Source: Methanobrevibacter sp. | GTDB lineage: Archaea; Methanobacteriota; Methanobacteria; Methanobacteriales; Methanobacteriaceae | DNA: 5,077 bases | Assembly (NCBI GenBank): GCA_017646885.1 | Contig: JAGCLR010000049.1 | Span: 1 to 5,077 of the forward strand | Direction: 5' to 3' | The notes under the pieces: model-generated | Seen by the model: the letters and a program-made list of their open reading frames with translations, nothing else | What the model was told of the DNA's origin: nothing | Databases searched by the model: none | Part shown: in pieces, positions 1 through 5,077 of the stretch | Numbering within the stretch: the stretch's first letter is position 1 | Layout of the letters: each line of letters opens with the position of its first letter | Program-made: the position numbers and the translations under genes

Positions 1-373
1 AAATAATGTCAGTGAAAAGATTAATAATGTAAGAAGGTTCAGAAAGCTCTACATACATGTAACGGTCACTACCCATGATGATATTGCTTACAAGAGCATA
101 TTCCTCAACCTTGTCTTGTGCAGGAAGTAATTCATAAAAGCTATGATTTTCTGGAATGTTTTCACGGCCAACATCTCTAACCAAGTTGGTAAAAATACTT
201 TCTGTTGTGATATGTGCCTTGTCAATCTCCATTAGCATGGTTTGGGTGTAATTGAACATGTCCACATATTCTGTTTCCAATGGAGTTGTAGGGAAGTATT
301 TAGTACCTATGCTTATGATTTCATGTTTTGTAACTAATGAAACAAGCTTCCTTATAATACTATGTTCAGCCAT
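1..373 (-). CDS. Hypothetical protein, 5' part only (runs off the left edge)
   Basis: An open minus-strand frame begins with ATG at 373 and continues for 124 full codons with no stop before the window ends, so the C-terminal part is missing. A strong ribosome binding site (GGAGGT at 379-384 on the minus strand, 5 nt before the ATG) makes the start reliable. The visible protein begins MAEHSIIRKLVSLV and looks soluble: no signal peptide and no membrane segment are seen. It alternates amphipathic helical stretches (residues 1-20 and 38-70) with a later strand-like part around residues 93-120 (key residues ALVSNIIMGSDRY, then YVELSEPSYI). I do not recognise the family and assign no function. It lies 128 bases downstream of the NYN ribonuclease gene on the same strand, so co-transcription is possible, although the gap has both T-tracts and TATA-like sequence. 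Confidence is high that it is coding and nil on function. Confidence 0.85.
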   Translation of the reverse strand, partial: MAEHSIIRKLVSLVTKHEIISIGTKYFPTTPLETEYVDMFNYTQTMLMEIDKAHITTESIFTNLVRDVGRENIPENHSFYELLPAQDKVEEYALVSNIIMGSDRYMYVELSEPSYIINLFTDII

Positions 374-501
374 ATTTTACCTCCTTTTAGTTTTTTAAAA
401 TATCAATAAATTGTTAAGCGTAAATCGTTAAATATCATAAATCGAATTGTAATGAATCCATTATAGGATTTTAAAAAATATAAATTGAAAGATTAGGTGA
501 T
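374..501 (-). other. Intergenic gap with T-tract and TATA-like sequence
   Basis: This 128-base gap separates the NYN ribonuclease stop from the next leftward gene. On the minus strand, soon after the nuclease stop, there is TTTATATTTTTT (about 473-484), which could act as a T-tract terminator, as the TATA box of the next gene, or both. Next comes a small dyad AATCC-N6-GGATT (455-470). Two direct copies of TAAATCG (plus strand 421-427 and 438-444, 17 bases apart) lie about 50-70 bases upstream of the next start codon and could be a regulator site. None of these is strong enough to call on its own. Confidence 0.35.
379..385 (-). promoter_or_regulatory. Strong Shine-Dalgarno site of the leftmost gene
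   Basis: On the minus strand the sequence AAAAGGAGGT is followed by 5 nt and then the ATG at 373-371. It is the best Shine-Dalgarno match in the window and fixes the start of a gene that is otherwise only partly visible. Confidence 0.85.
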
Positions 502-1542
502 TTAATCCTTATCTTTCTTTTTCTTGGAATTCTTTTCCAAATAGATCTCAAACTCACCCGGTTTTTCAAGAATCATATTAGGCTTGACTGAAACGAATGG
601 GAACTTCCAGGAACCTAATCTGCCTGCAATTGTACTTGCAATGTTTCTTGAGTTCTTCTTGATGAACACTTCATCATAGGTGTTTGTTTGAATTTCAATG
701 TTGTATGGAGGATTGTCTTCCACCTCATCAGTCAAGACGATGTTCAATCCAAAGTATCCTGGCTTGATGAACAAGTCATTTCTAACTGCTATGAGCGGTT
801 TGTGAACCAATCTCAATCTGTCCGCTACAGTTACTGAAATGTTACCTGCATCCTTTACAGCAGCCTTATAGTCTTTTGGATGAACAAGAACAAAGATCAC
901 ATATGGAACAGATGTTTCAACATCATCCACCATTTCCATAACCTTGTCAAACATTGGCAATCTGGAGAATATTCCCTCTATCTTTGAGGAAACGTTATCC
1001 TGTTCAGACTCATCAAGCAATAGAATAGCTTGCTTTGCAACATTCAATGGAGTGAATTTAGTGGTTTCCTTTCCTTTGTAGACCACCCAACGTTTTCTTT
1101 CAAGCTCATTCAATGTTTCATCACAGATGTTCTGCAAGAGATTCTTGACCTTTTTAGGCTTCTTGGCCTTTCCCATAACCAATTCATTGTCCTGAATTGA
1201 AAATGGAATTCTTATGCTGTTGATGTCTGGGAATTCAGACATGAAATCCCTGAACTTGTCATTTGACAATACCTTTGCATCCTCTTCATATGCCAAATCA
1301 AGAATGTAATGGTCTGCAATTGTTCCTACAGGAACCTCATCAATGATTCCATCATTAACCAATCTGACAAAAGTCTCTTTATCATCTATATTATGACGTA
1401 AGGAAGCATCCGCTATGATTAAAAAGTCATGACCTTCTTCTTCCAATGCCTTAACAGCTAAGGTAATGTTCTTTAATTTAGCTTTTGAACCTTCCTCTTT
1501 ATGAAAATGTGCAACGTTTGCAGCATCAATAATAACTTTCAA
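502..1542 (-). CDS. NYN/PIN-like ribonuclease (Zc3h12a/Regnase type) with duplicated C-terminal domain
   Basis: 346 residues. The N-terminal ~120 residues match the Zc3h12a-like NYN ribonuclease fold: VIIDAANVAH (D6, N9), IIADAS (D45), then ADHYILDLAYEEDAKVLSND (D77, D82, D88, N94, D95) followed by FRDF and the IRIPFSIQDNELVM strand, as in the Regnase core. These acidic residues would bind Mg2+ for endonucleolytic RNA cleavage; the RNA target is unknown. At the place where Regnase-1 has two adjacent Asp, this protein has Ala76-Asp77. A linker, partly basic (about 124-165) and partly helical (to about 210), leads to two tandem ~60-residue repeats (213-270 and 279-335; shared N-I-x-x-T-x-A-x-R-L and K-P-G-x-F) and a lysine-rich tail (KKKKDKD). 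No membrane segment or signal peptide is seen, so it should be cytoplasmic. The start is TTG at 1542, supported by GGGTGAT just upstream; the next internal Met is at residue 102, inside the nuclease domain. Family call is firm; biological role is inferred. Confidence 0.88.
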   Translation of the reverse strand: MKVIIDAANVAHFHKEEGSKAKLKNITLAVKALEEEGHDFLIIADASLRHNIDDKETFVRLVNDGIIDEVPVGTIADHYILDLAYEEDAKVLSNDKFRDFMSEFPDINSIRIPFSIQDNELVMGKAKKPKKVKNLLQNICDETLNELERKRWVVYKGKETTKFTPLNVAKQAILLLDESEQDNVSSKIEGIFSRLPMFDKVMEMVDDVETSVPYVIFVLVHPKDYKAAVKDAGNISVTVADRLRLVHKPLIAVRNDLFIKPGYFGLNIVLTDEVEDNPPYNIEIQTNTYDEVFIKKNSRNIASTIAGRLGSWKFPFVSVKPNMILEKPGEFEIYLEKNSKKKKDKD

Positions 1543-1545
1543 GAT

Positions 1546-1552
1546 ATCACCC
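1546..1552 (-). promoter_or_regulatory. Shine-Dalgarno site supporting a TTG start
   Basis: Minus-strand GGGTGAT stands 3 nt before TTG at 1542-1540 and matches the GGTGAT half of the archaeal GGAGGTGAT consensus. It decides the start of the NYN ribonuclease: there is no ATG or GTG nearby that preserves the DAANVAH nuclease motif, which begins only 6 residues into the protein. Confidence 0.75.
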
Positions 1553-1646
1553 TTTAAAAGTTTATTTAATTATAATTATTCTAATGAATGATTTAATTCT
1601 CAGTTTTAATTCTGCTTTTCAATCTAAATACTAAAATACTAAAAAT

Positions 1647-1692
1647 ATTCTTATTAATATTTTCTTATTTAATATTTTCGTATTAATTTTTT
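1647..1692. repeat. Three imperfect ~16-base AT-rich direct repeats
   Basis: Three near copies of TTCTTATTWAATATT follow one another on the plus strand (about 1647-1662, 1661-1678 and 1677-1692; the last is less exact, with TTCGTATTAATTTT). They sit 105-150 bases upstream of the NYN ribonuclease start. They may be part of a regulator site or simply low-complexity sequence. Confidence 0.3.
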
Positions 1693-1718
1693 ATACTATA
1701 AATATATATCAGTAATAA

Positions 1719-1734
1719 TATATTTAAATCTTTT
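1719..1734 (-). promoter_or_regulatory. Candidate BRE/TATA promoter for the NYN ribonuclease gene
   Basis: The minus strand reads AAAAGA followed by TTTAAATATA, a good archaeal BRE plus TATA arrangement. Transcription would be expected to begin about 25 bases further on, near 1695, leaving a leader of about 150 bases before the TTG start. Other TATA-like strings (for example around 1691-1709) lie closer to the gene, so the exact promoter is uncertain in such AT-rich DNA. Confidence 0.35.
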
Positions 1735-1767
1735 TAAGCAAAGGAAAATAATTTAATAAATTCTAAA

Positions 1768-1911
1768 GAAAAAATAGATGAAAAAACCATAAAGATATTC
1801 AAAAAACACGACTAAAGATAGAAATAATCAAAGTCTAAACTGTTAAAAAAAGAAAATGAAAACTGTTAAAAAAAGAAAAAACTGTAAAAATAAAAAAAAT
1901 AAAGAAAAGAA
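1768..1911 (-). terminator. Multiple T-tract terminator downstream of the UPF0058 gene
   Basis: Read on the minus strand after the UPF0058 stop there are runs of 8 T (1892-1899), 6 T (1876-1881), 7 T (1868-1874) and 7 T (1845-1851), then several runs of 6 T as far as about 1768. Archaeal RNA polymerase terminates at oligo-T tracts without needing a hairpin, so this dense series should end the UPF0058 transcript and isolate the NYN ribonuclease gene. No GC hairpin is present. The remaining part of the 1543-1911 gap shows no ORF. Confidence 0.65.
1837..1898. repeat. Short tandem repeat, 23-base period
   Basis: The 20-mer AAACTGTTAAAAAAAGAAAA occurs exactly at 1837-1856 and again at 1860-1879. 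A degenerate third copy (AAACTGTAAAAATAAAAA) begins at 1879. On the minus strand each copy gives AACAGTTT preceded by a T-tract, so the array multiplies T-tracts immediately downstream of the UPF0058 gene. Confidence 0.8.
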
Positions 1912-2217
1912 TTATTTGGATTGAGCAGCTTCAGCTGCCTTTAATTCTTTTTTAGATCTTCTTACAAGATCTCTTAAAGCATTTGAAACATTTGGAGGAA
2001 CTGATCCCTCTTCCTTGTTTAAAATCACTTCAGAAATAATGTTAGAAAGAACGAATATTGCATGTTTGTGCTCTGCTTTTGTTCTGTGAATATGATGAGG
2101 ACTTATGTTTAACGCAAGGTAATCGTCAAAGAACTCATGAGCAGAGTTATCAGTGTCTAAATATTTTAAAACATATACTAAAAATTGATGTAATTGAATC
2201 ATTTCATCCTTATACAT
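1912..2217 (-). CDS. UPF0058 family protein, histidine-rich
   Basis: 101 residues, the usual size for this small, essentially archaeal family of unknown function. The opening MYKDEMIQLHQFLVYVLKYL and the central NISPHHIHRTKAEHKHAIF are characteristic of methanogen members. The protein is predicted mostly helical, soluble and cytoplasmic. Histidines H10, H27, H41, H42, H44, H50 and H52 cluster near the middle; some relatives in haloarchaea are annotated as metal-binding, which fits, but no ligand is proven here. The C-terminus is basic and then Ala-rich (RRSKKELKAAEAAQSK). The start is ATG at 2217, preceded by a modest GGAAAGGT on the minus strand. The gene stands alone: T-tracts follow it, and a long AT-rich gap containing a dyad lies upstream. 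Family membership is confident; no function is assigned. Confidence 0.9.
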   Translation of the reverse strand: MYKDEMIQLHQFLVYVLKYLDTDNSAHEFFDDYLALNISPHHIHRTKAEHKHAIFVLSNIISEVILNKEEGSVPPNVSNALRDLVRRSKKELKAAEAAQSK

Positions 2218-2263
2218 ATAATACCTTTCCTATATTTTAAAATTGTAAAAATAAAATTCTGGC

Positions 2264-2293
2264 TTTAAGTTAAATATGATCATTCAACTTAAA
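2264..2293. promoter_or_regulatory. Perfect 8-base dyad upstream of the UPF0058 gene (operator-like)
   Basis: TTTAAGTT at 2264-2271 is the exact reverse complement of AACTTAAA at 2286-2293, with 14 bases between. The arm centres are 22 bases apart, about two helical turns, as expected for a dimeric DNA-binding protein. It lies 47-76 bases upstream of the UPF0058 start codon, where archaeal promoter elements are expected, and the loop contains a second palindrome, ATGATCAT (2276-2283). A role as an operator is inferred; AT-rich sequence makes chance dyads fairly common. Confidence 0.4.
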
Positions 2294-2343
2294 TCATTAA
2301 ACACATAACAAACATAAAAATAAGCTATAAGATATTAATTCAC

Positions 2344-2415
2344 TACAAGTACCAAGAGATTCATATCCTCTATTTGGGATTTAAACGACTGACAACAAAA
2401 TCCCCATATAAACCT
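2344..2415. other. GC-richer island in an AT desert; candidate small RNA or structured leader
   Basis: About 37% G+C by my count over roughly 70 bases, against visibly much lower G+C on both sides. It contains a perfect inverted repeat GGGATTT (2376-2382) / AAATCCC (2398-2404) with a 15-base loop. A second stem pairs AGAG (2355-2358) with CTCT (2368-2371), extended by CCA (2352-2354) with TGG (2375-2377) across a 3-base bulge. The two stems share bases 2376-2377. No ORF of useful length covers it. In AT-rich archaea such islands often mark structured RNAs. I could not fold it into a tRNA or a C/D box RNA. Leftward TATA/BRE candidates at 2501-2513 and 2538-2552 could transcribe it on the minus strand, either as its own RNA or as the long leader of the UPF0058 gene. 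Confidence 0.25.
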
Positions 2416-2500
2416 CAATAATGAATTACAAATTACACACTCAAATTTATTTTTGTTAATAGTATTTTAAACACAATTATATTTAAAATTTATGTTTAAC

Positions 2501-2513
2501 TATATAAATTTTT
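2501..2513 (-). promoter_or_regulatory. Candidate leftward TATA/BRE promoter
   Basis: The minus strand reads AAAAA directly followed by TTTATATAG, close to the archaeal BRE plus TATA consensus. A start about 25 bases further on (near 2476-2480) would lead through the GC island toward the UPF0058 gene, whose start codon is about 260 bases away. The AT-rich setting lowers certainty. Confidence 0.35.
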
Positions 2514-2537
2514 ATATTTAATTCTTTGTATCAAAAA

Positions 2538-2552
2538 TATATAAATCTTTTT
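2538..2552 (-). promoter_or_regulatory. Second candidate leftward TATA/BRE promoter
   Basis: The minus strand reads AAAAAGA followed by TTTATATA, the best BRE/TATA match in the gap. The plus strand here (CAAAAATATATAAA) could also be read as a rightward TATA box, so direction is not certain. If leftward, it would start a transcript near 2513, just past the other candidate. Confidence 0.35.
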
Positions 2553-2759
2553 GTTGAATTGGATTTTTTAGTAATAATCTTTGCTGATAAACTAATAGTT
2601 TCATATAAAAAATACTGAAAAAATAGACAAACTACTACTTAACTAAATTAAATAAATGAAATTCTTAAACAGTTTAAATCATTGAAAAATGTGGAGTAAT
2701 ATTAAAATTTGGCAAAAACATCACAAAAAATAAAAGAATTTTATATTATTATTAACAAT
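2553..2759. other. AT-rich spacer without a gene
   Basis: No ORF with a credible ribosome binding site is seen on either strand. The only structure noted is a 13-base palindrome TTAAAC-A-GTTTAA at 2665-2677, about 225 bases upstream of hisD, of doubtful meaning. Confidence 0.5.
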
Positions 2760-2832
2760 GTATATAAAATATAAAAAATATATTTAATTATGTTATAAAT
2801 TATGCATAGTACAATCAAGGTAATGTGCATAA
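2760..2832 (+). promoter_or_regulatory. Probable hisD promoter region with a 7-base dyad
   Basis: Several overlapping TATA-like strings occur (TATATAAA at 2761-2768, ATATATTTA after an A-tract at 2778-2786, TTATAAAT at 2793-2800). Just past them, TTATGCA (2800-2806) and its reverse complement TGCATAA (2826-2832) form a dyad with arm centres 26 bases apart. If the TATA box is at 2793-2800, transcription would begin inside the dyad, a natural place for repressor binding. Which TATA box is used cannot be decided by eye. Confidence 0.35.
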
Positions 2833-2899
2833 GACAACAAAACAAATGAAATTATAATAATTTTATTTTAGTTTATTTTTATTTAGCAAGAGTGGTAGA

Positions 2900-4177
2900 A
2901 TGGAAATTCTAAAGTATGATAAGGAAACTGCAAATGATTTGATCAAAAGGTCACAGGCAGATATCAGCGAAGTCCTGAATATAGTATCAGACATCTTAAA
3001 GGATGTTAAGGAAAACAAGGATGAAGCTATAAAGAGATACACTGCAAAGTTTGATAAGGCCGAATTGGATGATTTGCAGGTTTCAGAAGATGAAATCAAG
3101 GAAGCTTACGATAATTTGGATAAGAATCTTATTGAAGCGCTTAAAAGAGCATCTGGAAACATTGAAAAATTCCATAAGGCTCAGATTCCAGAAGAATGGT
3201 TTATGGAAGTGAACACTGGAATCACTGCTGGGCAGATCATCAGGCCAATCAACAGTGTTGGCTGTTACATTCCAGGAGGAAGAGCTGCTTATCCTTCATC
3301 TATTCTAATGGAAGTTATTCCTGCGAAAATAGCTGGAGTGGAAAGAATCATTTGCTGCACTCCTCCAGGAGCAGACGGCAAGATAATGGATGCAATCCTT
3401 GTTGCTGCAGACTTGGCTGGAGCAGACGAAATCTACAAATGCGGCGGATCTCAAGCTATTGCTGCAATGGCTTATGGAACTGAATCAATCGAAAAGGTCG
3501 AAAAGATTGTAGGTCCTGGAAACGTGTTCGTTACAGGAGCAAAGAAACTTGTTTACGGTGATGTGGATATTGAATTCCCTGCAGGACCATCTGAAGTCTT
3601 GATCTTGTGTGACAATACTGCAATTCCAGAGTATCTCGCTCATGACTTCCTATCTCAGGCAGAGCATGACCCTGAAGCATCCTGCTTCTTGGTGACTGAT
3701 GATGAGGAAATAGCTAAAGCTTCAAAAGATCTGATTGAAGAATTCGCAAAAGAAGCTGAAAGACGTGAAATAATTGAAGAGTCCTTAAAAAAGCACGGAC
3801 ATATTATCCTTTGTGAAAATATGGATGAAGCTATTGACTTTACAAATACCTATGCTCCTGAACACTTGATCATTTGCACTGAAGATGATGCATCTGTACT
3901 TGACAGGATTAAAAATGCAGGTTCCATTTTCCTTGGCAAATACTCTCCAGTTGCTGCAGGTGACTACGGTTCCGGTACAAACCATGTTTTGCCAACAGGT
4001 GGAGGAGCTAAGATGTATTCAGGCCTTTCAACTGAAGCGTTCCTTAAGAAACCTACTGTTCAGACCCTAACAAGGGAAGGAATTGAAGAGCTTTCAAAAA
4101 CAGTCATTCCAATAGCTGAATATGAAGGATTCTATGCACATGCAAATTCAGTGAAAGTGAGATTGGATAAGAAATAA
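2900..4177 (+). CDS. hisD: Histidinol dehydrogenase
   Basis: 425 residues, normal full length for HisD (EC 1.1.1.23), the zinc enzyme that oxidises L-histidinol to L-histidinal and then to L-histidine using two NAD+, the last two steps of histidine synthesis in the cytoplasm. Family motifs are all present: [15 protein letters not shown] (120-134), [14 protein letters not shown] (181-194), [10 protein letters not shown] (202-211), [12 protein letters not shown] (223-234), [10 protein letters not shown] (251-260), YAPEHL (318-323), [17 protein letters not shown] (352-368) and [10 protein letters not shown] (409-418). By correspondence with the E. coli enzyme, zinc ligands are Q253, H256, D355 and H414, and the catalytic pair is E321-H322. 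The start at ATG 2900 has only a weak upstream GGT, but the next Met is at residue 102. No other his gene is in the window, which fits the scattered his genes of methanogens. It is followed by aspS on the same strand. Confidence 0.97.
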   Translation: MEILKYDKETANDLIKRSQADISEVLNIVSDILKDVKENKDEAIKRYTAKFDKAELDDLQVSEDEIKEAYDNLDKNLIEALKRASGNIEKFHKAQIPEEWFMEVNTGITAGQIIRPINSVGCYIPGGRAAYPSSILMEVIPAKIAGVERIICCTPPGADGKIMDAILVAADLAGADEIYKCGGSQAIAAMAYGTESIEKVEKIVGPGNVFVTGAKKLVYGDVDIEFPAGPSEVLILCDNTAIPEYLAHDFLSQAEHDPEASCFLVTDDEEIAKASKDLIEEFAKEAERREIIEESLKKHGHIILCENMDEAIDFTNTYAPEHLIICTEDDASVLDRIKNAGSIFLGKYSPVAAGDYGSGTNHVLPTGGGAKMYSGLSTEAFLKKPTVQTLTREGIEELSKTVIPIAEYEGFYAHANSVKVRLDKK

Positions 4178-4331
4178 TGCTAAAAAAACTAAGTTTAAAT
4201 AAATTAAAGAAATAATATAATTATTATAATTATTCAAATTATTTATTAGATTAATTAAAACAATTAAACAATTACTAATGTTTATTATTAATTGAAAAAA
4301 ATTATTTGTAAATATAATCGAGGCGATTAAC
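4178..4331 (+). other. AT-rich gap between hisD and aspS
   Basis: 154 bases without an ORF. On the plus strand there is no run of six or more T, so no clear archaeal T-tract terminator for hisD; the longest T runs are 3 to 4 bases. There is a weak A/T dyad ATAATA-TAAT-TATTAT near 4213-4228. TATA-like strings such as GTTTATTATTAA (near 4280-4291) might serve aspS. Read-through from hisD into aspS is possible, but separate promoters seem equally likely given the gap length. Confidence 0.4.
4320..4327 (+). promoter_or_regulatory. Shine-Dalgarno site supporting a GTG start of aspS
   Basis: GAGGCGAT differs from the consensus GAGGTGAT by one base and ends 4 nt before the GTG at 4332. The first in-frame ATG (residue 29) would cut into the OB-fold, just before the GWVHE motif, so GTG is the right start. 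Confidence 0.75.
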
Positions 4332-5077
4332 GTGGATTATTTATTAGGCGACTTAAGAAGAACTCATTACTCAAAAGACGTAAACCCAGATATCAGTGGG
4401 GAAGAAGTCCTTATCATGGGTTGGGTACATGAAATAAGAGATTTAGGTGGAATCATCTTTGTCATCATCAGAGACAGAGATGGATTAGTGCAAATTACTG
4501 CACCAAGCAAAAAGGTGGATGCAAGCATCTTAGAAGATTTAAGAGCACTCAGAAAAGAATCTGTAGTGGCTATTAAAGGTACTGTGCAAGATGCAGGAAA
4601 AGCACCAAACGGTGTTGAAATCATTCCAGCTGAAGTCATTATCCTCAACCCTGCTAAACAGCCATTGCCAATGGACCCTACCGAAAAGGTAAAGGCTGAA
4701 ATCGATACAAGATTAAACTCAAGATTCTTGGATTTAAGAAAAGCAAATGTAAGCTCTATCTTCAAGATAAAGGCTAACATGTTCAAAACAATCCGTAACT
4801 ACTTTGATGAACAAGGCATGATTGAAATCAACACTCCTAAACTTGTAGCTTCAGCTACTGAAGGAGGAACTGAACTTTTCCCAATCACTTACTTTGAAAA
4901 AGAGGCATTCCTTGGCCAATCCCCACAATTATACAAGCAAATGATGATGGGTACTGGATTTGACAAGGTATTCGAAATAGGCCAAATCTTCAGAGCAGAA
5001 GAGCACGACACCTTAAGACACTTGAATGAAGCTGTTTCCATCGACTGTGAAATCTACTTTGCAGATGATGTTGATGT
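4332..5077 (+). CDS. aspS: Aspartyl-tRNA synthetase, archaeal type, probably non-discriminating; 3' end outside the window
   Basis: 248 full codons of a protein usually about 430-440 residues; the C-terminal half with motif 3 is missing. It is a class IIb synthetase that charges tRNA with aspartate. The N-terminal OB-fold anticodon-binding domain (about 1-105) shows [12 protein letters not shown] (29-40) and [10 protein letters not shown] (47-56). The catalytic domain then begins: PLPMDPTEK (111-119), [12 protein letters not shown] (125-136), motif 1 around IEINTPKL (164-171), the flipping loop [13 protein letters not shown] (173-185), aspartate-binding QSPQLYKQ (196-203), and motif 2 [14 protein letters not shown] (220-233). 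By alignment from memory with the Thermococcus enzyme, H33 and P92 stand where discriminating archaeal AspRS has Trp and Lys; His/Pro is typical of non-discriminating enzymes that also make Asp-tRNA(Asn). Start is GTG with a near-consensus Shine-Dalgarno site. Function is certain; tRNA specificity is inferred. Confidence 0.96.
   Translation, partial: MDYLLGDLRRTHYSKDVNPDISGEEVLIMGWVHEIRDLGGIIFVIIRDRDGLVQITAPSKKVDASILEDLRALRKESVVAIKGTVQDAGKAPNGVEIIPAEVIILNPAKQPLPMDPTEKVKAEIDTRLNSRFLDLRKANVSSIFKIKANMFKTIRNYFDEQGMIEINTPKLVASATEGGTELFPITYFEKEAFLGQSPQLYKQMMMGTGFDKVFEIGQIFRAEEHDTLRHLNEAVSIDCEIYFADDVD

Noticed and set aside
502..1542. NYN ribonuclease as a toxin of a toxin-antitoxin or defence module
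   Set aside because: The 346-residue protein with extra C-terminal modules stands in a housekeeping setting. No small antitoxin-like gene overlaps or abuts it, and there are no mobile-element signs nearby.
2058..2240. 60-codon plus-strand open frame opposite the UPF0058 gene
   Set aside because: It overlaps the UPF0058 gene on the other strand, which matches a known family; the frame shows no family features of its own.
2356..2386. Resemblance to a single archaeal CRISPR repeat (ending GGGATTTAAAC)
   Set aside because: The ending is reminiscent of repeats in methanogens, but there is only one copy, no second repeat or spacer in the window and no cas gene. Comparison with the genome's actual CRISPR repeats would settle it.
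2341..2415. Possible tRNA or C/D box RNA in the GC island
   Set aside because: No acceptor stem, D-arm and T-arm combination could be formed on either strand. CTGA occurs (2388-2391) but without a matching C box at a proper distance.
2422..2457. A tiny ORF starting ATG AAT TAC on the plus strand
   Set aside because: Only 12 codons, no Shine-Dalgarno site and no relation to a downstream gene; it is what AT-rich sequence gives by chance.
2863..3099. 78-codon open frame on the minus strand over the hisD start
   Set aside because: It is antisense to hisD, with a Ser/Phe/Leu-rich composition typical of a reverse-strand shadow.
3196..4070. Short open frames in other frames within hisD (3196-3483, 3785-3985, 3885-4070)
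   Set aside because: All are inside the HisD coding frame with its conserved motifs; their predicted proteins are rich in Cys, Trp and Ser without any pattern.
4367..4786. 139-codon open frame on the minus strand
   Set aside because: It lies wholly antisense inside aspS, whose plus-strand frame has unmistakable AspRS motifs. It has no family motif, and its open state follows from the codon composition of aspS.

Overview
The window looks like a piece of a very AT-rich euryarchaeal chromosome, most likely a member of the Methanobacteriales close to Methanobrevibacter. The evidence is an archaeal-type aspartyl-tRNA synthetase, a UPF0058 protein, strong AGA codon preference, Shine-Dalgarno sites of the GGAGGTGAT type, TTG and GTG starts, T-tract terminators and TATA/BRE-like promoters in AT-rich gaps. 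The genus is an inference from overall character, not from a database match.

The left half (1-2217) reads leftward. It holds the 5' part of an unrecognised gene (1-373), a NYN/Zc3h12a-like ribonuclease gene with a TTG start (502-1542), and a UPF0058 gene (1912-2217). Between the last two lies an approximately 370-base gap filled with T-tracts on the minus strand (terminators for the UPF0058 transcript), a short tandem repeat and a TATA-like promoter for the nuclease gene.

The divergent gap (2218-2899, about 680 bases) has no convincing ORF. It contains a dyad close to the UPF0058 gene, a small island of higher GC with foldable inverted repeats (about 2344-2415), two good leftward TATA/BRE candidates upstream of that island, and a dyad in the presumed hisD promoter region.

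The right half (2900-5077) reads rightward: a complete hisD (histidinol dehydrogenase, last steps of histidine synthesis), then after 154 bases the 5' part of aspS. The aspS product carries the His/Pro pair expected of a non-discriminating AspRS, so the cell probably makes Asn-tRNA(Asn) by the transamidation route.

Most of the window is ordinary housekeeping sequence and I see no multi-gene novel system. The points most worth a second look are the internal duplication in the C-terminal half of the NYN-domain protein, the altered acidic position in its nuclease site, and the GC island as a possible small RNA or long leader.
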